64,000 nucleotides of DNA. It comes from Flavobacterium terrae (GTDB taxonomy: Bacteria; Bacteroidota; Bacteroidia; Flavobacteriales; Flavobacteriaceae). The notes beneath the pieces are model-generated. The model had not been told where the DNA came from, did not search any database, and was given only the letters and a program-made list of their open reading frames with translations. Made by a program: the position numbers and the translations under genes. This document shows, piece by piece, positions 50,563-59,554 of this stretch. Position 1 is the first letter of the stretch; every line of letters begins with the position of its first letter. The stretch lies in NCBI RefSeq assembly GCF_900142035.1, contig NZ_FQZI01000001.1:620001-684000 (forward strand), in the 5' to 3' direction.

Positions 50563-50632
50563 TTAAAGATTTTACAAAACAATTAATATTAAATTAACAA
50601 AGCTAACTAGTAAGATTGTATCTCTAGTAAAT

Positions 50633-50664
50633 AAAAAAAACCTCAAAATTTTGAGGTTTTTTTT
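50633..50664. terminator. Terminator after the TonB receptor gene
   Basis: A perfect palindrome A8-CCTCAAAA-TTTTGAGG-T8 just downstream of the minus-strand receptor gene. Confidence 0.85.
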
Positions 50665-50682
50665 ATTTACTGTTTTGTTTTT

Positions 50683-53418
50683 TTAGAACTTATAATCTAA
50701 GCTTAAACCAAAGAAAACGCCTTTTTTATAAGTAAGTACTGGAACAGATCCGCCTATGTTTTCTTGAATACGTTTAAACTCTGGATTCAAAAAGTTTTTT
50801 GCAGATAAATTTAAACCTAAGTTTTGGTTTAGTTTAGTTTTTAAAATAAAATCCAAAGTTCCCATTCCTTTATCTATTAAGTTTCCTTTTTGCTCTACAC
50901 CAAGTGCATATAAACGATCTGAATAATAGTTATAAGCTAGGGTTGCTGTTAAGCCTTTATCATTATTGCCAGTAAGATTATACGAAACATCAGTATTTAA
51001 TAGTAAGTCTGATGCACCTGTAAATCCAGCCTCTTTACTAGTTAAATTTGTACTAATTGTACCTTTAGTTTCTTTAGCTACTTTTTCTCCGTTTAATTCT
51101 TGATTTGTTTTCATGTAAGAAACATTCAAACCAACAGATAATTTATTTGTTTTTTCTGTACTAAAGTCGAAGATATTTTTTCTAGCTTCTAACTCAATTC
51201 CATAAACATGTCCCCAGTCTCCAGTATTGGCATAAGTGATGTCATTTGTTGAAGAAGCCATTGTGATTTCATTCATTGGGTCTATAATGTATTTTCCAAA
51301 GGCAGTTACTGATAGTAATTCGTCATTCTTTGGAAAAAGTTCCCATTTAAGATCTGCATTATAGTTTTGAGATGAATACAAATATGGATTACCTCTTTTA
51401 ATTTCTGTTACATCCTCGTATACGAATAAAGCACGCTCTTTAAACTGTGGTAAAGTGTATGTTTTACTTGCGCCAAATCTTAGATTTTGTTTTTCGTTTA
51501 ATTCATATTTCACAACTAAATTAGGTAAAATCTCATTGCGATTAAGTTTGTTTTTTCCTCCTTCAGGGTCAAATTGAGTCTTCCATTTAACGTTTTGTTC
51601 AATTTTTTCTCCACGAACACCTACTACAGCGCTTAATTTCTCACTTAATTTATATTCAAGGTTTAAATAACCTGCATGAATATTTTGTTCTCCGCTGTAA
51701 ACCTGTGGTTTATATCCAGCATAAGCAATAATGCTGAAGAAATTATTTTCATAATTTGTTTGGTTAAAAAACAAATCTAAGTTAGAAGGGTCAACAATTG
51801 TAGTTGTTCCAGAACCTATATGGTTTGTTCTTATACGGAAGTTATATTGAAAAGCCTCAAAATCTCTCTCTTTTAAACGACCATTATAACCTACAGTTAT
51901 TTTTCCTTTATCATCTGCTCCAAATTTGTAACTTAAAGATAATCGAGCAGCAATTTCATTTTCTTTCAAGTTTTGATAGTATCTATGATTATCTGAAGGC
52001 GCGTTTTGAACAAATCTATATCCGTCTAAAGTTTCATGTCTTTTAAGAGTATTTTGTGTTCTATCTGGCATGTTTCCAGTAATTACATCAAGAGAACCAC
52101 CCCAGTCTAATTCCCATTTATTACCAATTTTATGATTACCAATTAATTGGTTAACTAATAATTGATTTTGTGTGTATGTTGCACGTTGTACTAAACCTGT
52201 TCCGTCTTCTGCTTGATCACGTAAAAAACCGTTATAAATATCTCTAGTTTGATCAGATGAATTTACAAATAAGAAATTGTATCCAATTTTATGACTAGAA
52301 TTTATACTATAGTTAGCGTTAAACATACCTGTAGTATTAGTGCTGTAAGAAGTTTTTTCTTGATAAAGGCCTTTTAAAAATGTACCTTGAGCATCTACAG
52401 ATTGATTGATTCCTTCTCTATATTGATAATTGTTGCTGAAACCTCCAGTTGAAAAAAGGTTTAAACGACCCTCTTTACCAATATTGAAAGATTTTCCAGC
52501 TTTAATATTTAAGTTTCCACCAATTGGCATTACACCTTTTGGAGCTAGACTATTTTCAAAGTTATATGCATTCAAACCATTTGCAGGTTTTCCATAAGTT
52601 GTGTAACCAAATTCATTTGGACCTTGTTGTAAGTTAAAATCTCCTGCTTTTTTAACGGCATTAGTATTTGCCGATGATCCAATTGAAACTTCTAAAAGTC
52701 CTTTTCCTTTATAGTTTTTAGTTGAAATATCTACATTACCTCCTGCAAAATCTCCTGATACTTTTGAAGAATAAACTTTGTCAATAGAAATGTATTCAAC
52801 AATGTCGGTTGTAAAAATATCTAGAGCGATATTTTTTTTCTCAGGGTCATTTGATGGTACAGGTAGGCCATTAATAGAAGTAGAGTTGTAACGATCTCCT
52901 AGACCGCGTACATATACATTATTACTTCCTTCTTGCTTTGATACACCAGAGGTTTTAGCAACTGCAGTTGCTACATCACCAACCCCTTTTCTGCTAAGTT
53001 CTTGGGCACCTATATTTTGTTTTATTTCAATAGCTTTCTTTTGTTCAAGTAATAAAGCAGATTCTTTTTCACGGCTTACTGTAGCTTTAACTAAAACGTC
53101 TTCCATAGTAACACTACCAGAACCTAACGTTTCGTTTATTGTTTTGTTTTGACCTTCAGTAATGGTAAAAGTAACTTCTTTTGATTCGTATCCTAAGAAA
53201 CTGAATACAATTGTATGGGTTCCTGGAGCAACTTCAATGGCATATTTTCCATCAATATCTGTAGAAGCACCTTGTGTTGTACCTTTTATACTTACATTCG
53301 CAAAAGGAAGAGGTTCTCCTTTTAAATCCTTGTCAGAAACAACACCTGATACCGAAGTTTTTTGAGCAAATGTTATTAAAGAGAATAATAAGAATAAAAT
53401 TGTTAATCTAGATCTCAT
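50683..53418 (-). CDS. TonB-dependent outer membrane receptor with carboxypeptidase-like plug extension
   Basis: A 911-residue outer membrane receptor. After the signal peptide (ending LITFAQ) comes a carboxypeptidase-regulatory-like domain (about 22-105: SGVVSDKDLKGEPLPFANVSIKGTTQGASTDIDG, in pieces), then the plug with NNVYVRGLGDRYNSTSINGLPVPS near residue 165, and a beta-barrel ending in GLSLDYKF with the terminal Phe of outer membrane proteins. It is divergent from a PhoB/PhoR-like system, and five 11-bp repeats lie between them, suggesting regulation by that system and a phosphate-related or organophosphate ligand. No SusD partner follows; instead a lipoprotein gene does. Confidence 0.92.
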   Translation of the reverse strand: MRSRLTILFLLFSLITFAQKTSVSGVVSDKDLKGEPLPFANVSIKGTTQGASTDIDGKYAIEVAPGTHTIVFSFLGYESKEVTFTITEGQNKTINETLGSGSVTMEDVLVKATVSREKESALLLEQKKAIEIKQNIGAQELSRKGVGDVATAVAKTSGVSKQEGSNNVYVRGLGDRYNSTSINGLPVPSNDPEKKNIALDIFTTDIVEYISIDKVYSSKVSGDFAGGNVDISTKNYKGKGLLEVSIGSSANTNAVKKAGDFNLQQGPNEFGYTTYGKPANGLNAYNFENSLAPKGVMPIGGNLNIKAGKSFNIGKEGRLNLFSTGGFSNNYQYREGINQSVDAQGTFLKGLYQEKTSYSTNTTGMFNANYSINSSHKIGYNFLFVNSSDQTRDIYNGFLRDQAEDGTGLVQRATYTQNQLLVNQLIGNHKIGNKWELDWGGSLDVITGNMPDRTQNTLKRHETLDGYRFVQNAPSDNHRYYQNLKENEIAARLSLSYKFGADDKGKITVGYNGRLKERDFEAFQYNFRIRTNHIGSGTTTIVDPSNLDLFFNQTNYENNFFSIIAYAGYKPQVYSGEQNIHAGYLNLEYKLSEKLSAVVGVRGEKIEQNVKWKTQFDPEGGKNKLNRNEILPNLVVKYELNEKQNLRFGASKTYTLPQFKERALFVYEDVTEIKRGNPYLYSSQNYNADLKWELFPKNDELLSVTAFGKYIIDPMNEITMASSTNDITYANTGDWGHVYGIELEARKNIFDFSTEKTNKLSVGLNVSYMKTNQELNGEKVAKETKGTISTNLTSKEAGFTGASDLLLNTDVSYNLTGNNDKGLTATLAYNYYSDRLYALGVEQKGNLIDKGMGTLDFILKTKLNQNLGLNLSAKNFLNPEFKRIQENIGGSVPVLTYKKGVFFGLSLDYKF

Positions 53419-53470
53419 TTGTTGTGTGTTTTAATTTTGTGCAAAGGAATGAGAGTAATGTAAAATTCGT

Positions 53471-53525
53471 GTTAGCTTGAAGTTACCTTTAAGTTTTCAT
53501 TATGTTAGGTTAATGTTATCAGATT
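53471..53525. promoter_or_regulatory. Array of five 11-bp direct repeats, Pho-box-like
   Basis: GTTAGCT, GTTACCT, GTTTTCA, GTTAGGT and GTTATCA begin at 53471, 53482, 53493, 53504 and 53515, exactly 11 bp apart, each followed by four mostly A/T bases. PhoB-type regulators bind 7-bp units separated by 4 AT-rich bp, the same geometry. The array lies between the TonB receptor and the PhoB-like gene and ends at the latter's -7 box. Site assignment is inference. Confidence 0.68.
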
Positions 53526-53532
53526 AAATTTG
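53525..53532 (+). promoter_or_regulatory. -7 box (TAAATTTG) of the two-component operon
   Basis: Exact TAnnTTTG match directly after the repeat array and 66 bp before ATG 53599. The TTG at 53530, a possible earlier start of the regulator frame, is inside the box and is rejected. Confidence 0.6.
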
Positions 53533-53598
53533 TGTAACTTTAAAAAAATCACTTATTTTATCGTTAATTTTACGTCGCAAAACCAGACAGCGCCTTAT

Positions 53599-54282
53599 AT
53601 GAAAAAGAAAGATATTAAGATCTTGTTAGTTGATGACGAAGCAGATATTTTAGAAATTGTAGGTTACAACTTATCACAAGAAGGGTATCAAATATTTACT
53701 GCAGAAAATGGTAAAAAAGCCATAGAAAAAGCAAAAAAACACCAACCACACCTTATAATCATGGATGTAATGATGCCAGAAATGGATGGAATGGAAGCGT
53801 GTGAGATTATTAGAAAAACACCTGAATTAAGTCAAACTATAATTACATTTTTAACAGCTAGAAATGAAGACTATTCATTAGTAGCTGGATTTGATGCTGG
53901 GGCAGATGATTATATTTCAAAGCCAATCAAACCCAAAGTATTGGTGAGTAAAGTAAAAGCTTTGTTACGCAGATTGAAAGATGAGGAAAGTTCTTCTGAA
54001 AATCTATCTGTAGGAGGTATAGAAATAAATAGAGAAGAATATAAAATCAATAAAGATGGTGAAGAGATTATTTTACCTCGTAAAGAATTTGAACTATTCT
54101 ATTTGTTAGCCTCTAAACCAGGAAAAGTATTTAAGAGAGAAGAAATCCTTGATAAAGTTTGGGGTAATGAAGTGGTTGTGGGCGGTAGAACTATTGATGT
54201 TCACATTAGAAAATTACGTGAAAAAATAGGAGAAGATCTTTTTAAAACCATCAAAGGAGTTGGTTATAAATTTGAGTTTTAA
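53599..54282 (+). CDS. PhoB/OmpR-family response regulator
   Basis: A 227-residue two-domain regulator. The receiver domain has the acidic pair DDEAD near residue 13, the phosphorylated Asp in LIIMDVMMPEMDG near residue 56, Thr in FLTARNE and Lys in ISKPIKP near residue 106. The C-terminal winged helix (about 130-225) ends with GGRTIDVHIRKLREKIG and TIKGVGYKFEF, typical of PhoB-like proteins. ATG 53599 is used because the upstream frame crosses the promoter. It overlaps the kinase gene by one base. The adjacent 11-bp repeats suggest self-regulation and control of the TonB receptor gene. Confidence 0.92.
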   Translation: MKKKDIKILLVDDEADILEIVGYNLSQEGYQIFTAENGKKAIEKAKKHQPHLIIMDVMMPEMDGMEACEIIRKTPELSQTIITFLTARNEDYSLVAGFDAGADDYISKPIKPKVLVSKVKALLRRLKDEESSSENLSVGGIEINREEYKINKDGEEIILPRKEFELFYLLASKPGKVFKREEILDKVWGNEVVVGGRTIDVHIRKLREKIGEDLFKTIKGVGYKFEF

Positions 54283-55340
54283 TGAGTATTAGCTTTAAGA
54301 AAACATACAAATTTGCTGTTAAATCGGCGCTTTACATATCATTGTTTTCTGTTGGTTTTATCTCAATACTGAGTTATTTTTTCTTCGAGTTTAATTGGCT
54401 TTTTAGTTTAACTTTTGGAGTTTCAATATTAGTATTTTCCTTTTTTGTTCTTCAATATAGAGTTGAAAGATTCATTTATAGGAGAGTTAAAAAGATATAT
54501 GATGACATTTCCTTTTTAGATTCTTCAGAATTTAGAAACCAATCTATTACTACAGATATGGCAACTTTAACCAAACAGGTTAAAAAGTTTGCTACAGATA
54601 AAAAATTAGAGATTGAAATGCTTAAAGACCGCGAGGAATATAGACGTGAGTTTTTAGGTAATGTTTCTCATGAACTTAAAACACCTTTGTTTACGGTTCA
54701 AGGTTATATTTCTACCTTATTAGATGGCGCTCATAAAGATAAAGTATTGCGAAAAAAATACTTAGAAAGAGCCGAAAAAGGAGTAGAAAGACTCGTTTAT
54801 ATTGTAGAAGATCTCGACATGATTGGTAAACTGGAAATGGGAGATGAGAGTTTAGAATTAGTTGAGTTTGATATTGTAGAATTATCTCAAAATATTATGG
54901 ATTTGCTAGAAATGCAAGCCAATAAAAAGGATATTTCACTAAGTTTTGATTCTAAATATTATAGACCAATTTACGTCTTAGGAGATTATGAAAAAATTCA
55001 GCAGGTTATGCTAAATTTAGTAATGAACTCTATCAAGTATGGCAAAGAAGGTGGATCAACCGAGATAGGAATCGAAGATTTAACAAACAATAAAGTTATT
55101 GTAAGAATTACTGATAACGGTGAAGGTATCGAAAAACAAAATATCCCTCGTTTGTTTGAGCGTTTCTTTCGTGTAGATAAAAGTGGCAATCGCGCTGAAG
55201 GAGGTTCAGGGCTTGGTTTGTCAATCGTAAAGCATATCATTGAGGCTCACGATGAAAAAATTTATGTAGAGAGTACCTTTGGAAAAGGTTCAGAGTTTTC
55301 CTTTACTCTTGAAAAAGTTGAAAAAGCTTCTTCCAACTAA
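54282..55340 (+). CDS. PhoR-like sensor histidine kinase
   Basis: A 352-residue membrane kinase with two hydrophobic helices (about residues 13-34 and 37-60) and almost no periplasmic loop, as in PhoR, which senses via other proteins. No HAMP or PAS domain is evident. The dimerisation domain has the phospho-acceptor His in LGNVSHELKTPLF near residue 128. The catalytic domain has the N box LNLVMNSIKYG near residue 245, DNGEGI near residue 278 and GGSGLGLSIV near residue 306. Translation is coupled to the regulator (overlapping TAATG). Its last 38 bp overlap a convergent glycosyltransferase gene. Confidence 0.92.
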   Translation: MSISFKKTYKFAVKSALYISLFSVGFISILSYFFFEFNWLFSLTFGVSILVFSFFVLQYRVERFIYRRVKKIYDDISFLDSSEFRNQSITTDMATLTKQVKKFATDKKLEIEMLKDREEYRREFLGNVSHELKTPLFTVQGYISTLLDGAHKDKVLRKKYLERAEKGVERLVYIVEDLDMIGKLEMGDESLELVEFDIVELSQNIMDLLEMQANKKDISLSFDSKYYRPIYVLGDYEKIQQVMLNLVMNSIKYGKEGGSTEIGIEDLTNNKVIVRITDNGEGIEKQNIPRLFERFFRVDKSGNRAEGGSGLGLSIVKHIIEAHDEKIYVESTFGKGSEFSFTLEKVEKASSN

Positions 55341-56364
55341 CATTGGTTTTAAAATCTCTTAGTCCTTTATATAATGCTACCTCAAGTAAGTTTTCTACTT
55401 TAAAACTATCTTGTTTACAGTAAGGAACTAATCCTTCTTTTTTGTATTTTTTTGCCAAGTATTCCTGCTCATATTGTCCGGGAGTTGGAATAAAAAAGGC
55501 TTTTTTCCCAAGTTGGGCTAAATCCATAACAGTAGTGTATCCAGAACGACATAAAATAAGTTCACTTTCATTGAACGCCTTTTCTAATTCTGAGGAATTC
55601 ATGAAATTGTAAAATGTAAATTGCTCTTTTTCTTCAATAGTCTGTTGAGGTTGGATTTTGCCTTTAACAAACAAAATATTGCCTTTGTATGTTTGAAGTT
55701 CCTCAGTAAGTTTTTCTTCTAACAATGTTCGTTGTGGCTCAGGTCCAGAAAGGATAACCATTAAGTCGTACTTTTTTTCTAGTTGTTTTTTATGCAAACG
55801 ACTTAACGGGCCAATGTATTTAATGCCGTTGTGGTGTGTGTCTAAGTGGCCTAATTTTCCTGTAAGATTAGGTTTAGAATCGACGTCAGGAACCCAGCAC
55901 TGATCAAATTTACTGATGATGTATTGATGCATTTTACTTGTAAGCCAAGTTGTGTTTCCTGTCATCACATTAAGTTGATGGGTGATGAATACTGAAGGGA
56001 CTTTTTTGTATCGAACGCCTAGTCTGTTGTCAGAAATTATTCCTTCAATTTTATACTCCTTGCATATTTTTTTAACCAATTTTTTTTCTTCTAGAATGGC
56101 ATCAATCATCTTAGGGCTATTCGCCAAAAGCTTCAGTTTAAAGAATTGTCCGTTTTTTGGATATTCAATATTATAGGAAGGCAATTCGATAGATTCTATA
56201 TGTGGAAATTCCTTTCGCAATAAATCTAAAGCAACACCGTCTGATGCAATAACAGGAGTGAAATTATGAGTTTCAAGAGCTTTAATGATAGGTATGCAAC
56301 GTGTGGCGTGACCTAGTCCCCAGTTTAATGGGGCAACCAAAATTTTTTTTGATGTATTCTCCAA
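55303..56364 (-). CDS. GT-B fold glycosyltransferase, MurG-like
   Basis: A 353-residue cytoplasmic glycosyltransferase. The N-terminal lobe starts ILVAPLNWGLGHATRCIPII, where the GLGHATR loop is the MurG-type phosphate/acceptor motif. The C-terminal lobe has LMVILSGPEPQRTLLE near residue 200 and ILCRSGYTTVMDLAQLG near residue 268, with IPTPGQYEQEYLA after it, the usual nucleotide-sugar site. Donor and acceptor are unknown; it is distinct from MurG proper by length and context. The 3' end overlaps the histidine kinase gene by 38 bp in convergent orientation. Confidence 0.87.
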   Translation of the reverse strand: MENTSKKILVAPLNWGLGHATRCIPIIKALETHNFTPVIASDGVALDLLRKEFPHIESIELPSYNIEYPKNGQFFKLKLLANSPKMIDAILEEKKLVKKICKEYKIEGIISDNRLGVRYKKVPSVFITHQLNVMTGNTTWLTSKMHQYIISKFDQCWVPDVDSKPNLTGKLGHLDTHHNGIKYIGPLSRLHKKQLEKKYDLMVILSGPEPQRTLLEEKLTEELQTYKGNILFVKGKIQPQQTIEEKEQFTFYNFMNSSELEKAFNESELILCRSGYTTVMDLAQLGKKAFFIPTPGQYEQEYLAKKYKKEGLVPYCKQDSFKVENLLEVALYKGLRDFKTNVSWKKLFQLFQE

Positions 56365-56404
56365 AGTTTACAAATATGCGATACAGTTTGTTATTTAACC
56401 CTGA

Positions 56405-56480
56405 TAGTAGCGACATCCTTTTTAATTGTACACTGAGCCAAGTCGAAGTGTCTCAATTAAAAAGATATAGCGAATAGCAG
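56405..56480. repeat. Dispersed hairpin element, copy 2 (with TGAGC-NN-GTCGAAG core)
   Basis: Perfect 11-bp arms CTTTTTAATTG (56418-56428) and CAATTAAAAAG (56454-56464) flank ACACTGAGCCAAGTCGAAGTGT (the core at 56430-56451). Outer sequences GCGACATCCTTTTT on the left and AAAAAGATATAGCGAA on the right match, in reverse, the ends of the element at 59801-59950. It lies upstream of trmB, between divergent genes. Confidence 0.75.
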
Positions 56481-56600
56481 GAATTGCGTCTGCAAAAAAT
56501 CAATACAGATTCGTTTACAATAATTTACATTAAATGTAAAGATAAATGTATTTTCATTGCGGTATATTTCCTTAATTTTACCAAAATTTTAAGTTTAGTT

Positions 56601-57275
56601 GTGGGAAGTAAGAATAAATTAAAAAGGTTTAAGGAAAACGAGACGTTTACTAACGTTTTTCAACCTACGAGAGAAGAAGTGGTTTCAGGGAATTTTCCTT
56701 TAAAAGGAAAGTGGAATAAAGATTTTTTTAAAAATGATAATCCAATTATTTTAGAGCTTGGATGCGGTAAGGGTGAATATACTATTGGTTTAGCCGAAAG
56801 AAATTTAGATAAAAACTATATTGGTATCGACGTAAAAGGTGCTCGTTTTTGGCGAGGAGCAAAAACATCGGTAGAAAATGGAATGGATCATGTAGCTTTT
56901 GTGCGAACTCAAATCGAACTAATCGAACATATTTTTGCTGAAAATGAAGTGGATGAAATTTGGATTACATTCCCAGATCCGCAAATAAAATACAAACGTA
57001 CTAAGCATAGAATGACCAATTCAGAATTCTTGAAATTATACAAAAGAATTTTGAAACCTAATGGTGTGATGAATTTAAAGACAGACTCAGAATTCATGCA
57101 CGGTTATACGCTTGGATTATTGCACGGTGAAGGACACGAAGTAGAGTATGCAAATCATAATGTGTATAAAAACGAAGGGTCACCTAAAGAAGTAACAGAT
57201 ATTCAGACTTTTTACGAAAAACAATATTTGGAAATTAACAAGGCAATTACGTATATTCGATTTAAAATAAAATAA
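56601..57275 (+). CDS. trmB: tRNA (guanine-N7-)-methyltransferase
   Basis: A 224-residue methyltransferase that makes m7G at position 46 of tRNA using SAM. The SAM-binding motif ILELGCGKGEYT lies near residue 49, followed by YIGIDVKGARFWRGAK and the catalytic-region WITFPDPQIKYKRTKHR near residue 118. Start: GTG 56601 gives GSKNKLKRFKENETF, the conserved beginning of Flavobacterium TrmB; the longer open frame upstream is non-conserved and crosses no better signal. It is 8 bp from the LysE-type gene and is co-transcribed with it and probably with the following ATL gene. Confidence 0.94.
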   Translation: MGSKNKLKRFKENETFTNVFQPTREEVVSGNFPLKGKWNKDFFKNDNPIILELGCGKGEYTIGLAERNLDKNYIGIDVKGARFWRGAKTSVENGMDHVAFVRTQIELIEHIFAENEVDEIWITFPDPQIKYKRTKHRMTNSEFLKLYKRILKPNGVMNLKTDSEFMHGYTLGLLHGEGHEVEYANHNVYKNEGSPKEVTDIQTFYEKQYLEINKAITYIRFKIK

Positions 57276-57283
57276 ACTTCTAG

Positions 57284-57925
57284 ATGGCTTTAATTTTGCC
57301 GTTATTTTTTGGTTTTTTGACTGCGCTTGTGGGAGTTGCTCCTCCAGGAATCATTAATATGACTGCTGCCAGAATTAGTCTTCAAGACGGTAAAACTAGA
57401 GCCATGATGTTTACATTAGGAGCTTCTGTGGTTGTTTTTATTCAAACATTAGTTGCTATTGTTTTTGCTCAATACATAGATGGTCATAAAGAAGTGGTTA
57501 TTTTATTACGCGAAATAGGCTTTGGAATTTTTACAATCCTAACAATCTACTTTATTTTTATCGCTAAAGCACCCAAAGTAAAACTAAAAGACGAGCTCCG
57601 AATTAAGAGTAAAAAGAGCCGATTTTTTTTAGGGATGCTTATTTCAGCAATTAATTTTTTTCCAATCCCTTATTATGTCTTTGTTAGTATAACGTTAGCT
57701 TCATATGGATATTTCACTTTCGATACAATCTCTGGATTATCATTTGTAATAGGTGTCGTCTTAGGAAGCTTTGCGGTTTTTTATGCCTATATGGCTTATT
57801 TCCAGAAAATTGAATCTAAAGCTGTTTTCCTACTTAAAAACATGAATATTATCATGGGAACAATTACAGGATTAGTTTCATTACTAACTTTATATAATAT
57901 TCTTAGATACTATTATAAGTTTTAA
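57284..57925 (+). CDS. LysE family translocator
   Basis: A 213-residue inner-membrane exporter with six hydrophobic helices. The N-terminus GVAPPGIINMTAARISLQDGK is the LysE/RhtB motif, with PPG in the first helix. Members export amino acids such as lysine, threonine or homoserine; the substrate here cannot be told. It lies between trmB (8 bp) and the ATL gene (11 bp) in one operon, an arrangement found in other Flavobacterium genomes. Confidence 0.87.
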   Translation: MALILPLFFGFLTALVGVAPPGIINMTAARISLQDGKTRAMMFTLGASVVVFIQTLVAIVFAQYIDGHKEVVILLREIGFGIFTILTIYFIFIAKAPKVKLKDELRIKSKKSRFFLGMLISAINFFPIPYYVFVSITLASYGYFTFDTISGLSFVIGVVLGSFAVFYAYMAYFQKIESKAVFLLKNMNIIMGTITGLVSLLTLYNILRYYYKF

Positions 57926-57936
57926 AACTCATTGCT

Positions 57937-58278
57937 TTGGCTAAGAAAAATCCAGATAACGATAATTTCTTCGAAAGAGTATATGCAATCGCTCGGCAAA
58001 TCCCTGAAGGTCGAGTAACTTCTTATGGTGCTATTGCTAAAGCTTTAGGAACTGCTCGTTCAGCAAGAATGGTGGGCTGGGCAATGAATGCTTCGCATAA
58101 TATGGAAGACGTGCCTGCACATCGTGTGGTAAACCGTAACGGTGTACTTACTGGAAAATATCATTTTGACGGAACTAGCTTAATGCAACAACTTTTAGAA
58201 AGTGAAGGAGTTGAAGTTGTAAACAATCAAATCGTTGACTTCGATAAATATTTTTGGCAACCTGATATTCAACTATAA
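57937..58278 (+). CDS. Alkyltransferase-like (ATL) protein, MGMT family without the active Cys
   Basis: A 113-residue protein matching the C-terminal domain of O6-methylguanine-DNA methyltransferase: IPEGRVTSYGAIAKALG near residue 18 and DVPAHRVVNRNGVLTG near residue 75. The catalytic PCHRV motif reads PAHRV, so it cannot accept a methyl group. ATL proteins bind O6-alkylguanine, flip the base and mark it for nucleotide excision repair. The start is TTG 57937, 11 bp after the LysE-type gene; the first residues AKKNPDNDNFFERVY align well with relatives, supporting this start. Confidence 0.92.
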   Translation: MAKKNPDNDNFFERVYAIARQIPEGRVTSYGAIAKALGTARSARMVGWAMNASHNMEDVPAHRVVNRNGVLTGKYHFDGTSLMQQLLESEGVEVVNNQIVDFDKYFWQPDIQL

Positions 58279-58301
58279 TTTGCTTTTATAACACTATAAC
58301 A

Positions 58302-58340
58302 AAACTTTAAACCTTCAAACTTTTAAACTTTTAAACTTCT
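58302..58340. repeat. Short tandem CTTTTAAA-type iterations
   Basis: About four imperfect copies of a 9-10-bp unit (AAACTTTT) lie just upstream of the -7 box at 58344. They may be low-complexity sequence; a role as an upstream promoter element cannot be excluded. Confidence 0.4.
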
Positions 58341-58343
58341 GAT

Positions 58344-58351
58344 TATCTTTG
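58344..58351 (+). promoter_or_regulatory. -7 box (TATCTTTG) for the Mrp-NifU operon
   Basis: Exact TAnnTTTG match 49 bp upstream of ATG 58401. No TTG at the usual -33 position. Confidence 0.5.
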
Positions 58352-58400
58352 CAATCTAAAATCAGTTTAAATAAAGATAACTGAAGTTGAATTATAAAAA

Positions 58401-59531
58401 ATGAAATTAGATAGAAAAGAAATCCTTAAAGCATTAGAGAACATTTCTATTGCTGGTGAAGGAAAAAATATGGTCGAAAGTGGAGCAGTAACAAATGTGA
58501 TTACTTTTGGCGATGAGGTTGTTGTCGATTTAGTATTGGCAACACCGGCAATGCATATTAAAAAACGTGCAGAAGATGATATTCGTAAATTAATTCACGA
58601 AACATTTTCACCAGAAATTACGGTTAAAGTAAATATCAAAGTAGAAGTTCCTGAAAAAGCAAACGAGATTAAAGGAAAAGCCATTCCTGGAATTTCAAAT
58701 ATTATTGCAGTAGCTTCTGGAAAAGGAGGAGTAGGAAAATCTACTGTAACAGCTAATTTAGCAGTGACTTTAGGTAAAATGGGATTCAAAGTTGGAGTTT
58801 TAGACGCTGATATTTATGGTCCTTCAATGCCAATCATGTTTGACGTTGAAAACGAAAAACCTATTTCGATAGAAGTTGACGGAAAATCGAAAATGAAACC
58901 TATCGAAAGCTATGAAATCAAATTGCTTTCTATCGGATTCTTTACAGCACCTAGTCAAGCGGTTATTTGGCGTGGTCCTATGGCTGCGAAAGCGTTAAAC
59001 CAAATGATTTTTGATGCAGCTTGGGGCGAACTAGATTTCTTATTAATCGATTTACCTCCAGGAACAGGAGATATTCACTTATCAATTATGCAATCGTTAC
59101 CTATCACAGGAGCAGTTGTAGTAAGTACTCCACAAGCAGTAGCCTTAGCTGATGCTAAAAAAGGAGTGTCAATGTTCTTGTCTGATAGCATCAATGTGCC
59201 AGTTTTAGGAATTATCGAAAATATGGCTTACTTCACACCAGAAGAATTGCCAAATAATAAATATTACATCTTTGGTAAAGAAGGTGCTAAAAACCTAGCC
59301 GAAGATTTACAAGTACCATTCTTAGGAGAAGTTCCTTTAGTGCAAAGCATTCGCGAAGCAGGAGATTATGGTCGTCCCGCAGCTTTACAAACCGCTTCTC
59401 CATTAGAAAAAGTATTCGAAGAAATTGCTAGAAACACTGTTCAAGAAGTAGTAAATCGTAACGATAGCCTTCCACCAACAGAAGCAATCAAAATAACAAC
59501 AATGGCTGGATGTTCAGCTGTTAAAAAATAG
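58401..59531 (+). CDS. apbC: Mrp/NBP35 family iron-sulfur carrier ATPase
   Basis: A 376-residue P-loop ATPase involved in iron-sulfur cluster transfer. An N-terminal DUF59 (MIP18-like) domain spans about residues 4-78. The ATPase domain has the deviant Walker A GKGGVGKST near residue 111, LLIDLPPGTGD near residue 216 and ADAKKGVSMF. The CxxC that many Mrp proteins use to bind the cluster after IENMAYF is absent (it reads TPEELP), a state common in Bacteroidota; a single Cys is near the C-terminus (AGCSAVKK). The next gene, a NifU-domain scaffold, is 23 bp away and fits the pathway. Confidence 0.94.
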   Translation: MKLDRKEILKALENISIAGEGKNMVESGAVTNVITFGDEVVVDLVLATPAMHIKKRAEDDIRKLIHETFSPEITVKVNIKVEVPEKANEIKGKAIPGISNIIAVASGKGGVGKSTVTANLAVTLGKMGFKVGVLDADIYGPSMPIMFDVENEKPISIEVDGKSKMKPIESYEIKLLSIGFFTAPSQAVIWRGPMAAKALNQMIFDAAWGELDFLLIDLPPGTGDIHLSIMQSLPITGAVVVSTPQAVALADAKKGVSMFLSDSINVPVLGIIENMAYFTPEELPNNKYYIFGKEGAKNLAEDLQVPFLGEVPLVQSIREAGDYGRPAALQTASPLEKVFEEIARNTVQEVVNRNDSLPPTEAIKITTMAGCSAVKK

Positions 59532-59554
59532 TATTTAGATACTGTAAACTCAAA

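Noticed and set aside
58302..58340. CRISPR-like or satellite repeat
   Set aside because: The units are short, imperfect and without spacers; they look like AT-rich low complexity. No CRISPR array was seen anywhere in the window.
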